Shown: positions 38,701 to 51,303 of the stretch, piece after piece
Position numbering within the stretch: the stretch's first letter is position 1
Layout of the letters: every line of letters begins with the position of its first letter
Assembly: GCF_037038585.1 (NCBI RefSeq)
Contig: NC_092522.1
Location: forward strand, 49,327,661 to 49,391,660
Direction: 5' to 3'
DNA length: 64,000 nt
Source: Patagioenas fasciata
Taxonomy: Eukaryota > Chordata > Aves > Columbiformes > Columbidae
Translations under genes and position numbers: made by a program
Notes under the pieces: model-generated
Seen by the model: the letters and a program-made list of their open reading frames with translations, nothing else
What the model was told of the DNA's origin: nothing
The model's database searches: none

Positions 38701-40427
38701 TGACTTTCCAAGTATATTAAGGTGTTCACTGTCCCCAGAGTCCTTGGCTTAGATTCAATGGCAGAGAATAATATGATAACAGAGTGGCAGTGGGTTGTTT
38801 TTGAAAGACATTTGTGTTCGAATTGAAAGACCCACCTTACAGAAAGTGCAGGTTCCTGTTATTTACCAGACATTCTGGGACTGGGAATAAATTACGGGCT
38901 AGAACACTCACAATCCTTTTTCTCATCTATACAAGTTTTACTGTACAAGTTGTCACCCACCGAAGTTACTGTTTTCCCATAAAGCTGAAAATAATATTAA
39001 GTTTTGAGGCATAAGCAGCTAATGGAAATGTGCTGGGCTGATATGATACCACTGGACAGATAACCTTACCAGGAGCTCCGATACAGCTGGAATCTCTCTC
39101 TGCTGCTTGCACAGTCCTAGCTAAGCTCTTGTTGAATTAGCCTCTTCCTCTGGATTTCTCATCTGATGTATTCCTAACTCACCTTTGGACTCTTAAATGT
39201 TTTTACACCAAATACTCTGCATTTACATAGCGCTCATGTGATTTATACTCCAATGTACACAGAGGTGTAAGGGGCACACATTTTCAGAAAGTGTGTGTTG
39301 AGTGTATGTTTAAAGAAAGAAGCAGTGGCAAAAAATTAGGAGCAATTTCAGGTGTGAGGGAGGCAGCAAGCCCATAGCAGTGCTTAGGTTGGAGGAGGTG
39401 GGATTTTGGAGAGCAGTTTACTGATCCCAGCCCTGGTAGGGTCCTGCTGAGGGGCTTTGTCAAGGCAGGTCCTTCCACAGTCTCTCCTTCCTCCAGCTTG
39501 TAAAACAATGCCAACACCTAGCACCTGACTTGCTGTCCCAGGAGGCTCTGAGGTCTTTGTCAGGAAGCTACAGGTGCTGTCTGAGATGCCATACACAGCT
39601 AGAAAGACTTATGTAAAATACTGCATACTTCAGTTGAAAACCCTCCAGTGGCTCATGTTGGTTCTCACTGTTTTTTCAAGGAGCTATAGGAGGTTTTGTG
39701 CTCTTTGCCATGCTCAGAATCAACAGTCCTCAATGTCCATTAACATACACATTTTCAATAAATTATGCTTGCATTTGCACTGGGTAAGCTGCAGCTGACA
39801 TTTTCTTTCCTCATTTTCCTAGCAATTTTTGTAGCAAAGAGAAGCCCTATCAATAAGCAGAAGGTTTTTACAAATGAAAATTGAATGGCTTTTCCCCTTT
39901 CCCTTCTTTTTGATTTCTAATGGTTATTTTAGAAATACTCAATCTTCATAGAGAGACCAAAAGCAAACTACGTCCCTGATAAATATAAATTCATGTTTGA
40001 ACTGTGTGTGTATGCACATATATATACCTAAACACATAAAAAACCAAATGCATGACATTACTTGGACTTATGCAGACAGTTTTGGCTGCCTATTTATTGT
40101 ACTTCTATTTTGAGAGGAAAATTGGATTTGGGGCTGTGTCTATCTGAGAGTGCATTATTTGACTTTTATTTTACATCAGACTGTAACAAAGCGTATCCCA
40201 TATCACAGCTTCTGATATAAATTCTATATTTTAAGAATATACATGTGTACAGGATTATTTAGCGTGGTGACAAAGGGGTTACATTCTGCTTTTTTTTTCT
40301 TCTGAAGAATATTACTAGATTTACTGATTAAATGGACTGTTCACATAAATTCAGTTTGTGGAATGGGTGGATATACATATGGGCTGATGAATACTGAATG
40401 TCCCTGGTAAACAAAGGGTTAACTTTG
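35745..40427. other. Intergenic sequence without recognised gene
   Basis: Nothing supported. A short direct duplication (GCCTCCAGCAGGG twice, about 35854-35887) and a purine-rich stretch (about 37285-37350) are the only local oddities. Confidence 0.5.
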
Positions 40428-41168
40428 TGTTGTAATTTAATCCCAGTTGGCAACTAGGACCATACAGAAACTTGCTCACCCTCCTTTTCCCAAGTGGGCT
40501 GGGGGAAAGAAATGAAAGAAAAGGGCAAAACTCATGGGTTGAGATAAGAACAGTTTAATAAGAGACCGAAGAAGAGAAAATACTAATAATAGATATATTA
40601 AATAAATGATACACAGTGCAATTGCTCACAAACACTGGTCCCATACAGCCGATCCCAGAAGAGCCAAGACTCAGACAGCAGTTTGCGCTCAAACACAATC
40701 ACACTGAACAGCTGGTCCTGGAAAAGAGTGCGCCCCGATTCTGAACAGCTGTTCATGGAAAGATGGCAAAAGGGCTCCAGCTATATATGGAGATGATGCT
40801 AATGGTAGGGAATATCTCACTGGCCAGCCAGGATGTCAGTCCAGGTGCTGTCATGTTACGCTCCCTCCCAGCTTCTATGTGCACCTGAAGCTGGAAAGTG
40901 GAAGAAGTCCTTGGTCTCCTTGACAACAGCCAAAACATCAGTGAGTCCTCACATTCCTTTCATACCAACTCCAAAATACATCCTAGCTACTGGAAAGAGA
41001 AATGTAACTGTGTCTCAGGGAAGATTAACTCTTTCCCATAGGAAGTTCAGTGTGTTATCACATTATTCTCATGCTAAATCCAAAGCAAAAGGCTGTGCTA
41101 GATGCCAAAAAGAAAAGAATCCAACTACTCTGAAGAAAAATTAACTTGATCCCAGCAAAATCAGTACA
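40428..41168 (-). mobile_element. Solo LTR of an endogenous retrovirus, ERVL-type, minus orientation
   Basis: A 741-base element bounded by TGTTGTAATTTAATCCC at 40428 and CAGTACA at 41168 (TG...CA ends). It carries the word order of a common avian LTR class: GGGTTGAGATAAGAACAGTT, TCCCAGCTTCTATGTGCACC, AAGTCCTTGGTCTCCTTG and TGATCCCAGC. Read on the minus strand there is a TATA-type word (complement of CTATATATGG, 40781-40790) about 225 bases before an ATTAAA signal (complement of TTTAAT, 40554-40559), which fixes the orientation. The flanking bases CTTTG (40423-40427) and CTTTT (41169-41173) match in four of five positions, consistent with the 5-bp target duplication of ERVL elements. No internal viral genes remain, so it is a recombined solo LTR. 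Family name is from memory. Confidence 0.82.
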
Positions 41169-44100
41169 CTTTTCATCCCTTTTTGTCTGCTAGGGGAAAG
41201 CTGTCAGGGATGGAGAGAAGGAAAAGAATAGGGTCTCTCCTTCTAATTTTTGAGGAGGAGATGAGCCCCAGGAGGGAGGGGATCCCCAGTGGTTTGCTTG
41301 CTGCAGTGATGGTGGCTCCTGTGGATTTGCACTAGGTTACAAAACCCTAGTTGCTCCTGATAGACCTTGCTATTTTCTGCTATGATCCGACTGGGAGGAA
41401 AGACAATAAAATCTGTTTTGCATAAGTTACTGTGTCTTTATTTAGTTGCATTGGACCAGAGAGATTTCAACGAGGACTTATCTAAAACTTATCTATTCAA
41501 CTGTGGCTGCTGTACCTAATTTTTCCACTTGTCATGTCTCCCTAAGCCCAGCTTCTGCAAATACGTAGGCCCATCCTTGACTTAAAAAAGAGGAGCAGCA
41601 GTGCTGAGCTCTGACGAATTCCCTTGATGGCAGCACTTTTTCCCTTGAGCCATAGACAGTCCTGTCAGCTGCTGTGCTCTGGTGACAAGGTGGTTGCATT
41701 TCACAGCAAATGAGATGCTTTCTTAGTGTGTGGCTGTAAAATACTTTGAAACCCTAGTGGATGAATAATGTTGTATCATAAATATAAAATGAATATTGTT
41801 TTACGGTTCCTGAAATATTAATTTGTGCGTGGAGCCGCTCTTGGAATTTTTTTTTTTTTTACCAAATGTAAAGATCTTTTTGAGTCCTGAATGTCCTTGC
41901 TTTGGTTTTTATTATTAATATTCCCTCCAGGAGACATTGACTTTCCCTTCCCCTAGACATGCTGACTCCTGCCTGCCAGAGTGATTCAGCAGCTTGCCAC
42001 TCATTTTTACAGAAGGAAAGTTTTCTCCTGGCTTCTTCCCCTGACCTGGCATGGCCATGGCTGTGATCAAGGGACATATTCATGTGGCTGGTTGACTTTT
42101 CACACCAAGTTTCTGTCGGGGAGCCGGGCAGCTCTGGGCTCCCTGTCTAGCTAGTGGCTCTGTCCTTTATGTAGGGATGGACTTCCCCATGGAGAGCACC
42201 GGGGCTACCTCCTTCACAGCTTTCCTCTTTCCAGGTAGGGTCATGTTGAGTAACCAAAAGTTATTTGTAATTGAGACTCGTTGCTGACTGTCTGTCATAG
42301 TCACGCAGGTCTATAGAGGAAAGTCTATAGAAAAATACTGCCTGTTTAAGTGCAACAAATACCCATTAAAAATGGAAGGGATGGGGAATGATTAACACTT
42401 CCTTTTCTCTCTTTCCCATGCAAAAAATGAGAGCAGGCCATTATTTTTAACTTGAGGAGAGGAAACTCACGTTTCAATATTTCAACTAAGTTTTGGTTTT
42501 CCTAATAAAGTGTTAAATAGCTGACAGATCTTAAAAGCACAAAGCCTAACATAAACCAAACCAGAGACATAGAGGTATATACCTGTGTGCAAACTGACTG
42601 GTACATCTTGTTTTATTAAAACATGGTATATGAAGCTGAACTATGTGGGTTTTATGGATCCCTAAATTACATGTTTTTATCGATCTCTTGTCACTCTTAA
42701 AAATTTATTACGAAGAAAAAGAATGCAGTCTTTGATATTGAAAAAGAAATTAAACTGCAACACATAAAAGATCTGGGAAACTATAATTCAATGTGTGGAG
42801 CTGACATAAATGTGAAACACTTAATTGTAGCTAATTAGTTTTAAAAATTCCTGGTCACGTGTCTTCAGGGACTGGACCGGGAAGCAGTGCTGTGGTCATT
42901 CATGGATCAATATTCCCGGTCATCCTGAAATAGACATTTCAAAGCAAATGTCTTTGCACTAAACTACTGTATCCCCCAGAGCACCTATGGGTCCTCTATG
43001 ACCCTCACCTTCCCCCAGCATGGGAAAGAGGGATGTTAGGTTTGAGAGCCAAGTTTCCACAACAGCATCATTCCTGAAGACGTGAGGGGTCTTCCCAACC
43101 TGCAGGGATAAAACTGTGCAGATCACTAGCTCTGTGTGTGGCCTGCCGTGCTTGGATGCTGAACAATTTGGGAAGTGGAGACCTGCACTGATGCTGTGGG
43201 AAGAGCTTGACTGTGAGGGGCTGGGGCCTGGCTTGCCCCCGTGCAGCACCCACCATCAGAGTGGGAATAAACCTCAGCAGTGTTCATGGCACATGGCCAA
43301 ATACTTATGATGAGATTGAGGAGGCTGTGGTTGGTCTTATCTGGTGGGGTGGAGCTGGGGTGGAGGAACAGGGTGGATTTGGTGCTACTCCTCCACGCCG
43401 AATGTGTGTGATTTGGTTGATGTTTGTGGTGTGTCTGTACTGAGCCATTGCCTCTGTCAAGATGCTGAGTGATTCAGAGCAATCACTGTCGTATCATCTC
43501 AGAAATGAGACTGTTCTTTAGTGGCTTCTTGCCGTTGCTGGAATTCACCTGCTAGCCCCAAAATGGACAGCTCCTTTGATATTGTTTGATCTTGTGACAC
43601 AAAACAAACCAGATGCTCACATCCGATAGACCTGAATATAACCTCAGTACTGTCTTTCCTTACAATAGAGAAATACCTTCATTTAACCTGTCTCTGAACC
43701 CAGAGTTTTGTACTCAAATAAAGACAAATTATAAATATGTACTTACATCCCAGATATATCTGGTACTCAGCTACCAAAAATTCAGCCGTGGCTTTTGTAA
43801 GTTGTTACTGGTGTTTGAAGTGGCTTTTTTACCTTATCTGCAAGGAGCACCTGCACTGCTGTATTTACCGGTAGCAAGAGTATCTCTTTTGTTTCTGCAG
43901 AGAGATTTAAAAGAAGGGACATGGCCAGTTCATATGCTAACAGAGACACCAGCAGAATGTTAACAACTGAGATAAATAACAAAAGGAAAAATAAAATTAT
44001 TTTGTGGGTAGTTTTGAGGCTAAGGGCTGGGTTTCTGGGTTTAAGGGCATTTTCACACTAACTTACCTATCTGGCAACCAGATTTCATTCTAATATAACT

Positions 44101-44613
44101 TTCAGTGGAGGAAAGGTGCGAGTTTGGCTTGAACAATAATTTTGCTTTTGAAGTCCATTGAAATTCAAAAATCCTATTTTCCAACAACTTTTCTCTGACA
44201 CGTTACAATTCATGCCTCCAAATGGGGTTGTTTGCGAGAAACTGAACTGTGAAAGTGTAACATTTGAAGACTTCGGAAATCTTGCTGTGAGTGTTTCACA
44301 GGGATCTTGCAGTCACTTTGACCCTGCTCTCAGTGAGGGCTCTGACTTGTGAGTATGGTGTCCTCAGGACATCTGGTTCCCTCTTCCACTGCAGTCCTCT
44401 CCAAGGAGGCTTCTACTCAATTTACACTCCGTCACCCATTTTGTTTCTCCTCCATGTTTTGGTGTGCAGACTACAGTGGTCTAGGACCCACCTCAGGGCC
44501 ACCTGAGATATCTGCAGTGGGGACAGGGACCTCTCAGAGAGGAACAAAGCAACCGCCTAAGCACAAAACGCACTGCACCAGCCTGCTTGAGAGTCAGAGC
44601 TGCTGGGCTCAGT
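41169..44613. other. Intergenic sequence without recognised gene
   Basis: No supported gene. A T-tract of about 15 lies near 41850. The AT-rich block 42655-42855 with TTAATTGTAGCTAATTAG and a 12-base palindrome AGGTATATACCT at 42573 could hold regulatory sequence, but evidence is weak. Confidence 0.5.
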
Positions 44614-44773
44614 CACAGAATCACAGAATAACAGAGTGGTTGGGGTCGGAAGGGACTTCTGGAGATCATCTGGTCCAACCCACCTGCTAAAGCGGGTACA
44701 CCTAGAGCAGATCCCACAGGAATGCATCCAGGCAGGTTTTGAATATCTCCAGGGAAAGAAACTCCACAATCTT
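44614..44773 (-). mobile_element. CR1 LINE 3' fragment, minus orientation
   Basis: Starts CACAGAATCACAGAATAACA at 44614 and continues GGAAGGGACTTCTGGAGATC, ATCTGGTCCAACCCACCTGC and AATATCTCCAGGGAAAGAAA then CTCCACAATC, the reverse complement of the CR1 3' end in correct order. Recognisable similarity fades after about 44773. Confidence 0.92.
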
Positions 44774-47369
44774 GCCATGTGTGGAGCCACTGAAGAGCCT
44801 TCAAGTGTCCCACTTTGAATCCACACACAGGGTTGTTTGTTCCTGAGGGGAGGAAGTGGTGTCACACGGTGAGGGTTGTTTGTGAATTTGGGAATGTTCT
44901 GTGCTAACGAGAGCCTGAGCCGTTGCTGGCTGACAGGGTGGAAATGTGCCTGCAAAGGGCCTGGTGACTCATCCTGGATGCTAGTGATGTGGAACCAGGT
45001 GGAACGTTGCTGGCACAGCCTGATGGAAGGCTACTTCTGAGGACATGACACACTGGCCGGATGAATCTGGATGGGTAATTCCCTTTATTGTGTCTGTTCC
45101 CTCCCCTGATCCCAAAGGAGGAAAGAGACAGCCTCCAAGTTTGTTCTGCACAGAGGCTGTTGCTTTATGCTTCAGGGAGAGCAAGAAAACTGCTGCATTA
45201 GCAAAGTTTAGCACATTATAGCCCATGGTGACAGTCATTCTACTATGTACATGAAGGTTACCACTGTGCAGTTACAATAGGGCTGTAAATGAGCCTCAGA
45301 GGTATTAACTCAATCAATGTAATATTTCACATTTTCTTCAGGCATAAGAAGCGTAAGATGTTTCTCCCAAGAGCTGTATGGAGAGGGTGAGGTTTCTTCA
45401 CAGTCAAGGAGCTAAATAACAGTGTTCATTCACTGCCCAAAATGGGTGGAGTGTGAGCAATAGGAGTTTGCGTGCCTGGGAGAGGAGCAGGAAGCCCATG
45501 GAAACTGGGAGCAGAGGCAACCTAGAGAGTCTTCAGCATTGCTTGAAAAGGTGCTGGGAGCCTGGCAACCAAAGAAATGCCAGAGGTGGGGGACTTTTCA
45601 GTCAAGGCTGTGGGCAGAGGACAATCTTCTGTTGTTTGAGTCTTACAGTGTCCAGGAAAAACGGACATTTCTGTGGCCTTAGTCAATGAGCAAGGATCCA
45701 TCAAAGGCACAGAACACTGCCACAGCTTCCCCTAAGAACAGAAAGAGGGCACTGAGCTTTGGCTCATGGCAGAGGTAATATCAACCACAGAAGAAAAGCA
45801 CCATCAAATTCTGTTTTCTTCTCACTCCTGCAGCAGCAATGGAGAGGGCTTTCCTTCCTCCCTCCTTTGGCCAATGGCTCTTTGGAGACTGAGGCATAAG
45901 TGAGGGCTGCCTCACTTGCCTGCTGTGGAAATTAACAGCTCCACCATACCCCTTGCCATATTGTGTGTGCCAGGAGAAGGGCTTCCATCCATGGGGAAAA
46001 GACTGGCTACTGCTGACAGGTCCAAACCTTGTGTAGATGTAGGAGTGCTGCATTAAAATGATGAGGGATAGTGGGGTGATGAGCAGATGTTTTCTTAAGC
46101 ACCTGCCAGTCCACCTGTGCTGGCTTCCCCTCTGTTCCCAAGGCAGAAGGCACGGGATGGCACCACAGGCTGATGATGTGGGACAGGATCATGAGTTCAA
46201 GTCCCCGCAAAAGAAGAGCTAGAAAGAGGGTTCCGCCATGCATCTCTCTCTGTCTTCAGGTGGCAATGATAAAATCCCTAGGAGTTTTGTTCTTCACTGC
46301 AGGTATCTAGCAGCTGTCCTCCTGGGGCAAAGCCAGGATGTCTGTGAGCCAGCCCATTCCACAGATATGCCAGAGTGGGAGGCAGTATCTCCCATAGCAG
46401 CAGCCACAGAGATCCTGCTGGGGAGGACGCTGTCATGGAGGTGTCAGGAACAGATACTGAGCCTGGGTCCCACGTCCCAGGGGCAGAATTTCACCTGCAG
46501 CCCATCACCAGGGGTAATGTTCACAGTATATGCAGGCAGATGTTTCACTGGGTCTGACCTTGTCTCAGCGTGCTGATCTGAAACACTTGTTCTTCTGAAC
46601 ACAAGGTTGGCTGAGAAAAGCATAAGTGTTTTTCTGATATCTGCTGGGTGGCAGGATGTTGGGAGAGTGGTGCAGATGGGATTAAAAGGATGTTGAAGGG
46701 GAGCTGAAGAGGCAGGGAGCATTCAGCAGCACTGCTCAAAGCATACACGTACTGCTAGGAATGCTCTGTGAGTTACGTCACTATTATTGTAAACTTCACC
46801 ATCTGAAGCCAGATACTGTTCACAATGTTACACTAGAATCTGGCATCAGCATGAGTCGGCAAGGGGCATTAAAATCAAAGTGGAGACGTATTTGTATTCT
46901 GGGCAAGGATTAAGCATATACCACTAGGGATAAAACACACCCTCCCCACTACCTGCCTTCAGGGAGTTTAAGCCTCCTTCTGTCAGTCAGACTCCTACAT
47001 GGGCAGTGGTTACTTAAAATGCCATGGCCTGAGCTGTAGGTTCCCCTTGAAATACAGCCTTTCCCAGCCAAAGGCCTTTGTAGCAGGGCACTGTCTCTTT
47101 ATTCTGGAACCACGGCATTTCTATTAGCAAGGCTGCTAAGGAATTCATGTTCAGAAAAAATGCACTCTGCAGAAATGTTTCATGGAAATTAGATTTCAAG
47201 AGCCAAAAATAGCATAGTACTCTGAGATTGCAGAAGGTGGAGATCCTTTTCTTCTCCCATTCCACCAGCAATTAATTTCTCCTCTGACATAATTTGAGGA
47301 AAATAGTTTCTTTCATTAATGCACTGTCTACTTGTTAGGGAACATTCTTTCAATGGCTTTTTTTAAGCA
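44774..47369. other. Intergenic sequence without recognised gene
   Basis: No supported gene or repeat. A consensus-like CRE half (TTACGTCA) lies at 46773-46780 within a less GC-rich block (46750-46900). Confidence 0.5.
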
Positions 47370-47640
47370 TGCACAACTTTGATCGAGTGCTCATCATAGA
47401 TCTGACAGAACAATTTAATGCTTCTGAGCATTTTCTTTGTAGGACACTCATCAGTGTTTCATGCACTTCGTCAAATCCAAGGCTGGGATAGATAGGTTTC
47501 ATCTTAGTGAAGCCATTCGAATTGCATCCACTTTACAAGAGCTCTATTTCGCCGTTTGTTTGCACAATGGAAGTGGCCGTCACTCATGAAGTCAGGTTGT
47601 ATCTGACTAAACAATAATGTCTGTGGAAAAACAATTCAGT
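47370..47640. other. Candidate conserved non-coding element with SOX/FOX-type words
   Basis: Non-repetitive sequence of even texture with AGAACAATTTAATG, CGTTTGTTTGCACAATGG (FOX-like TGTTTGC and SOX-like ACAATGG, 47554-47570) and CTAAACAATAATG. It has several CpGs (ATCGAG, TTCGTC, TTCGAA, TTCGCC, GCCGTC) retained in an otherwise CpG-poor region. No open frame of note. Interpretation as an enhancer is inference. Confidence 0.35.
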
Positions 47641-50638
47641 GTGTTCCTGCTCTATTTGTTTATTGTAATTTTCTTAGCAGACTTTTTTTTGTCAGAGGCT
47701 AGTGAGTCTCTGCTGATTTAGGCCATGAGTATTTCTCCCAACCTTTTGGATAGTTCCTTCATGTCAAAAATCAACTGAAGCCTTACCTGGACACAGCCTA
47801 CACTGTCAGACATACGTGGTCAGACTCAGTGGAGGGGAACTGGGCAGAATGCATAGCTAATGATGTGCAGGAGGTTGAGCTGGAAGAGTCCCTTCCAACC
47901 TTGAACTCTAGGAGAAAATGTCTTCCTTCCTTTCCATAAGTGAGACTATGGAAGACATCTCCTTGGCTCAGATCAAGATCCTTCACTGTTTGGAGCTCAG
48001 ATCTATCAAGAACGAGATTGTATCCGGACATTTCTATTCAAAACTCCTCCCTGTTCCTGGAGAAAACCCACTACCGTTACTGTCTGTTCACTGGTGACAG
48101 TCACTCGCAGAAGTGTCCTTTATTGTCAAAGATTGGTGCAGGGTCTCTTGGCCCTTTTTTCTCCCCACCTTGATGTAATAATAGTTGAACTGAGATGGAT
48201 TGCTCACCTCAACTGGAGGGTTCCATGATGAAGCCACATTCCTACATGTCCCACAACTTTGTCTTGACCTAAAATGGCAGGTCTTGTTTTGAAGAAATCA
48301 CATTTTCCTTGTCTATAGGCTGATTTTGTTCTCAAAGCTCTGCAATCACCTGATTCTTGGACAAACTCAGACTTTCACTGCACCCTCTACATTGTCCAAC
48401 ATCTGGGGCACTGAGGCAGGAGTTTTCAGAGCTGCAGTTCACAACCTTTTATCCTCACAGAACTGCATTTGAGGCCACAGTCTTCCCTCAGTTGGCACTT
48501 TAAGGCTCAAAGACCCAGGAAGAGTTACAGTTGATAGTGCAGAAACCTCTGTTCAGGAGCTAGACTGAGTCTTCTCCATGAGTGGAGGAGAAGCAATGAA
48601 TACTGCAGCCAGTCAAATGGATTCTTTGGGCATCTACAGCTTTTGTGTGGGTGACTATCTTTTTTTCCTTAATGTGAAAAAATAAATGAAGCCCCTTGAA
48701 TCCAAATGGTCCATATGAGTCATGAAGAAACCGTTCTCCCTCCACCTGAGACAGTTAGTCACCCTTTCACTACCAGAAGGCAGAATTAGGATTCTTCTGA
48801 CGGCATGGGAGACATTCAGGAAAGTTCCTGATAACCTGTTTGGAGTTTTCATAGCATGCTCATACTTGGAGTATCTGAATCCTGTCCAAGTCCTGCCTTG
48901 TCATTGACTGTTGCTTTGAAGAAAGTACTCAATTCCTGTGCCTCAGCTTCCCAACTGTGAAATGTGAATTGCAAGGGGAATCACAGCTGTCCTGTGCCAC
49001 TGTGTTATTCTGTGGCTGAATAAGTCAGTGTTTGGAAATCACTTTCAGGCAGTAAAGTGCTATATTTTCAATAGTGAAGTTGACCTTTTCCCCAGGAGTC
49101 CTATTCAGAACCTCTCAACCTTGACAATAAATTGAAATGGAAATCTTTTGAGTACGGTAATGAATACATTATCTTAATTTTGAAGGATTTTTTGAAGGGG
49201 TAAGACTTTTTGTGGAAGGTGATTTTGAATATTTAGCAACACAACCTTAGCTAAAGCTTTTTCTTTCCATAATTATGGTTTTTAACACAATTCTCTTAGT
49301 ATTTTAGATTTTAAATGAGGAAATATCCTTTGGCTCAACTCCAAAATTTCCTCTGTTCTTTTTGATATTCTTTCAAATGATAAGGGTCTAATTCTCCCTT
49401 CCCTGATGCACTTTATAGTCATTTACATATGTAAAATGCTATTATTCTTTCTTGGAAATGCATACCAAAATGCAAATTACTCTGCAAGACGAATAAGCAC
49501 CAAACCCAAGGACCCAAAGGATAAGGTCAAATGAGCATCCTACCAGGAACAAGCTGGAGAGTCAACTTAAAGCCTGTCAGCTACTTTACGGCCATAATCC
49601 ACATTCATGCCTTTATTCTGACACTCACCACAGGTTGAAAGCACACGCACGACTGTAACTTCACTTCAGATCTTATGGGTGGGCATCTTCTCTGGGGGTG
49701 CATGCCCTCAGAATAACCCACTGTGAATGCCGTCTAAATATATAAAACCATAGCTGACAGTGTTCTTTCACGGTGTATGTGGCCTTGTCTATATTACAAA
49801 TTAAATGGTGGCTGAGCATGGCTGGCAGTGGGTTTAGCAGGAGAAATGACTGAGCACACTCCAGCTTCAAGCAGAGCCCAAGGCATGCTCAGACCAGCCC
49901 TGAGCAGTGCATCCTCTTGTCCTCTTGCCATCTTTCCCAAGGCAGGCCTGAGAAGCTCGGCTGAGGCAACATCTTGCTGCCACCCAACCACAGCCAGACG
50001 CAATGGTTTGCAGCTGGCCTGGACTTCTGCAGTGGATGGTGGATCCATCCTTTGGGCAGGCAGCTGCTTGAGGCAGAGTTTTGGGTTGGAAGGCAGCATG
50101 GGCTGGGCTTTATTTTCTGTTGAAAGCAATCAGTAAGCTCCCTACCCTATGCTGTCAGAAAACACCAGCCTGATTGTTTCCTTCACGTGCTCTTCTTTCA
50201 GCCTGGGGGAGGGGATGGACCTGGAGAAGCAATTTGGCATAAAGATGAGAAACAGGCCAAGCTGCTTGTGAACCTGGCCTCTGAAAAAGAGATAGGGAGA
50301 GAGAGCAGAAAAGCAGTTACTTCAGAAAGGCAGATTACTCCTTACTCCAAATTAGCACAGCTTCTTGGAAAAATACTCACAAACCTTTTTATACCTCCTC
50401 TGATAGGTCTGCTAAAGGTGCTCTCTCACCACTGAAGCAGCAATTTCCAAACCAGGGGGGTTTTCAATGTACTGAAATCCTCCCTAAAGTGGAATGACCC
50501 TTCTCTGATCAGATGTTTGAGACCCTCTTCTGAACAAAACTTGCTGCTGGAGATATGGAGAAAGATGTCTAGGTTTATAAAGATATCCAGGTGCCTAAGT
50601 GGTTGTCAAAATTCCCTGGTAACATAGTTAAGTCATTA
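47641..50638. other. Intergenic sequence without recognised gene
   Basis: No supported gene. Only a doubtful CR1 3'-end scrap at 47861-47910 and an AT-rich stretch at 49130-49460. The complementary open frames at 49794-50136 (about 100-110 codons on both strands) lie in GC-richer sequence and are not recognised. Confidence 0.5.
47861..47910 (+). mobile_element. Possible CR1 3'-end scrap
   Basis: GCAGGAGGTTGAGCTGGAAG then AGTCCCTTCCAACCTTGAA resembles the CR1 3' phrase (gggggttggactagatgacc ... ggtcccttccaacc), but only about 50 bases can be aligned by eye and there is no ATTCTRTG tail. Confidence 0.35.
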
Positions 50639-50700
50639 CAGAATCACAGAATGGGTTGGATTGGAAGGAACCTCTGGAGATCACCTACTCCAACCCATCA
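50639..50700 (-). mobile_element. CR1 LINE 3'-end fragment, minus orientation (short)
   Basis: ACAGAATCACAGAATGGGTT, GGATTGGAAGGAACCTCTGG and AGATCACCTACTCCAACCCA are the reverse complement of the last part of CR1. Only about 62 bases are left; the rest of the element was never inserted (5' truncation) or has decayed. Confidence 0.88.
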
Positions 50701-51025
50701 TTTCTTCCAGAAGTTTTTTGAAGTTATTGGTAAATCCTCAACAGCTTTCAGGGTCAAATTTGTGATCCTCACTTGAGCAGTGGCTGTGGTATCTAGGAAA
50801 AATTAATATATGTATCATAAATGCATTTGGTCTCTTCTTGAAGTATGTGCAAGGAAGTATTTTTGTGATGTGGCTCATTGCCAGTGTTCCTGAGAAAGTC
50901 ACATATGTAATTTTTGTAATTTTCCTCTATAAGCTGATAAAATACTCTAATTAGTTTTGCAATATTTCTAAACCTCTTTTTGCAGTATTTAACACTTATT
51001 TGTTAAGAAAAACAGTATTTAAATT

Positions 51026-51303
51026 GTGGCTACAAAGAAGATGGAGATCTGCTTTTTACAAGGAGTCACATGGAAAAGACAAGGGATAGCAGGTAAAAGT
51101 TATTCCATAGAAGATTCCAGTTGGACACAAGAGGGAAATTTTTCACAGTGAGAACACTCCAGGGAAGTGGTGAATTCCCCAACATTGCACACTTCTCAGA
51201 TTCGGCTAGACAGGGTGCTGGGCCATCTTGTCTAGACCATGCTTTTGCCAAGACTGATTGGACCAGATGATCCTTGTGGTCCCTTCTGACCTGGTATTCT
51301 ACA
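51026..51303 (+). mobile_element. CR1 LINE 3' fragment, same subfamily as the 14.1-kb copy
   Basis: GGCTACAAAGAAGATGGAGA at 51028 is identical to the corresponding stretch of the CR1 copy at 14.1-15.0 kb. The two can be followed together through ACAAGGAGTCACA, GATTCC(G/A)(A/G)TTGGACACA, CTCCAGGGAAGTGGTG and GGGT(G/T)...CATCTTGTCTAGAC to the end CCCTTCYRACC...ATTCT. The copy lacks a run of about 12 bases (AATCAGCTGTTGG region) present in the other. Plus orientation, about 278 bases. Confidence 0.93.

Noticed and set aside
42573..42584. 12-base perfect palindrome AGGTATATACCT
   Set aside because: Expected by chance at this length in AT-rich DNA; no second site or context.
46185..46215. GAGTTCAAGTCCCCGC resembling a tRNA T-arm
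   Set aside because: No A box or paired stems at the required spacing; single-motif chance match.
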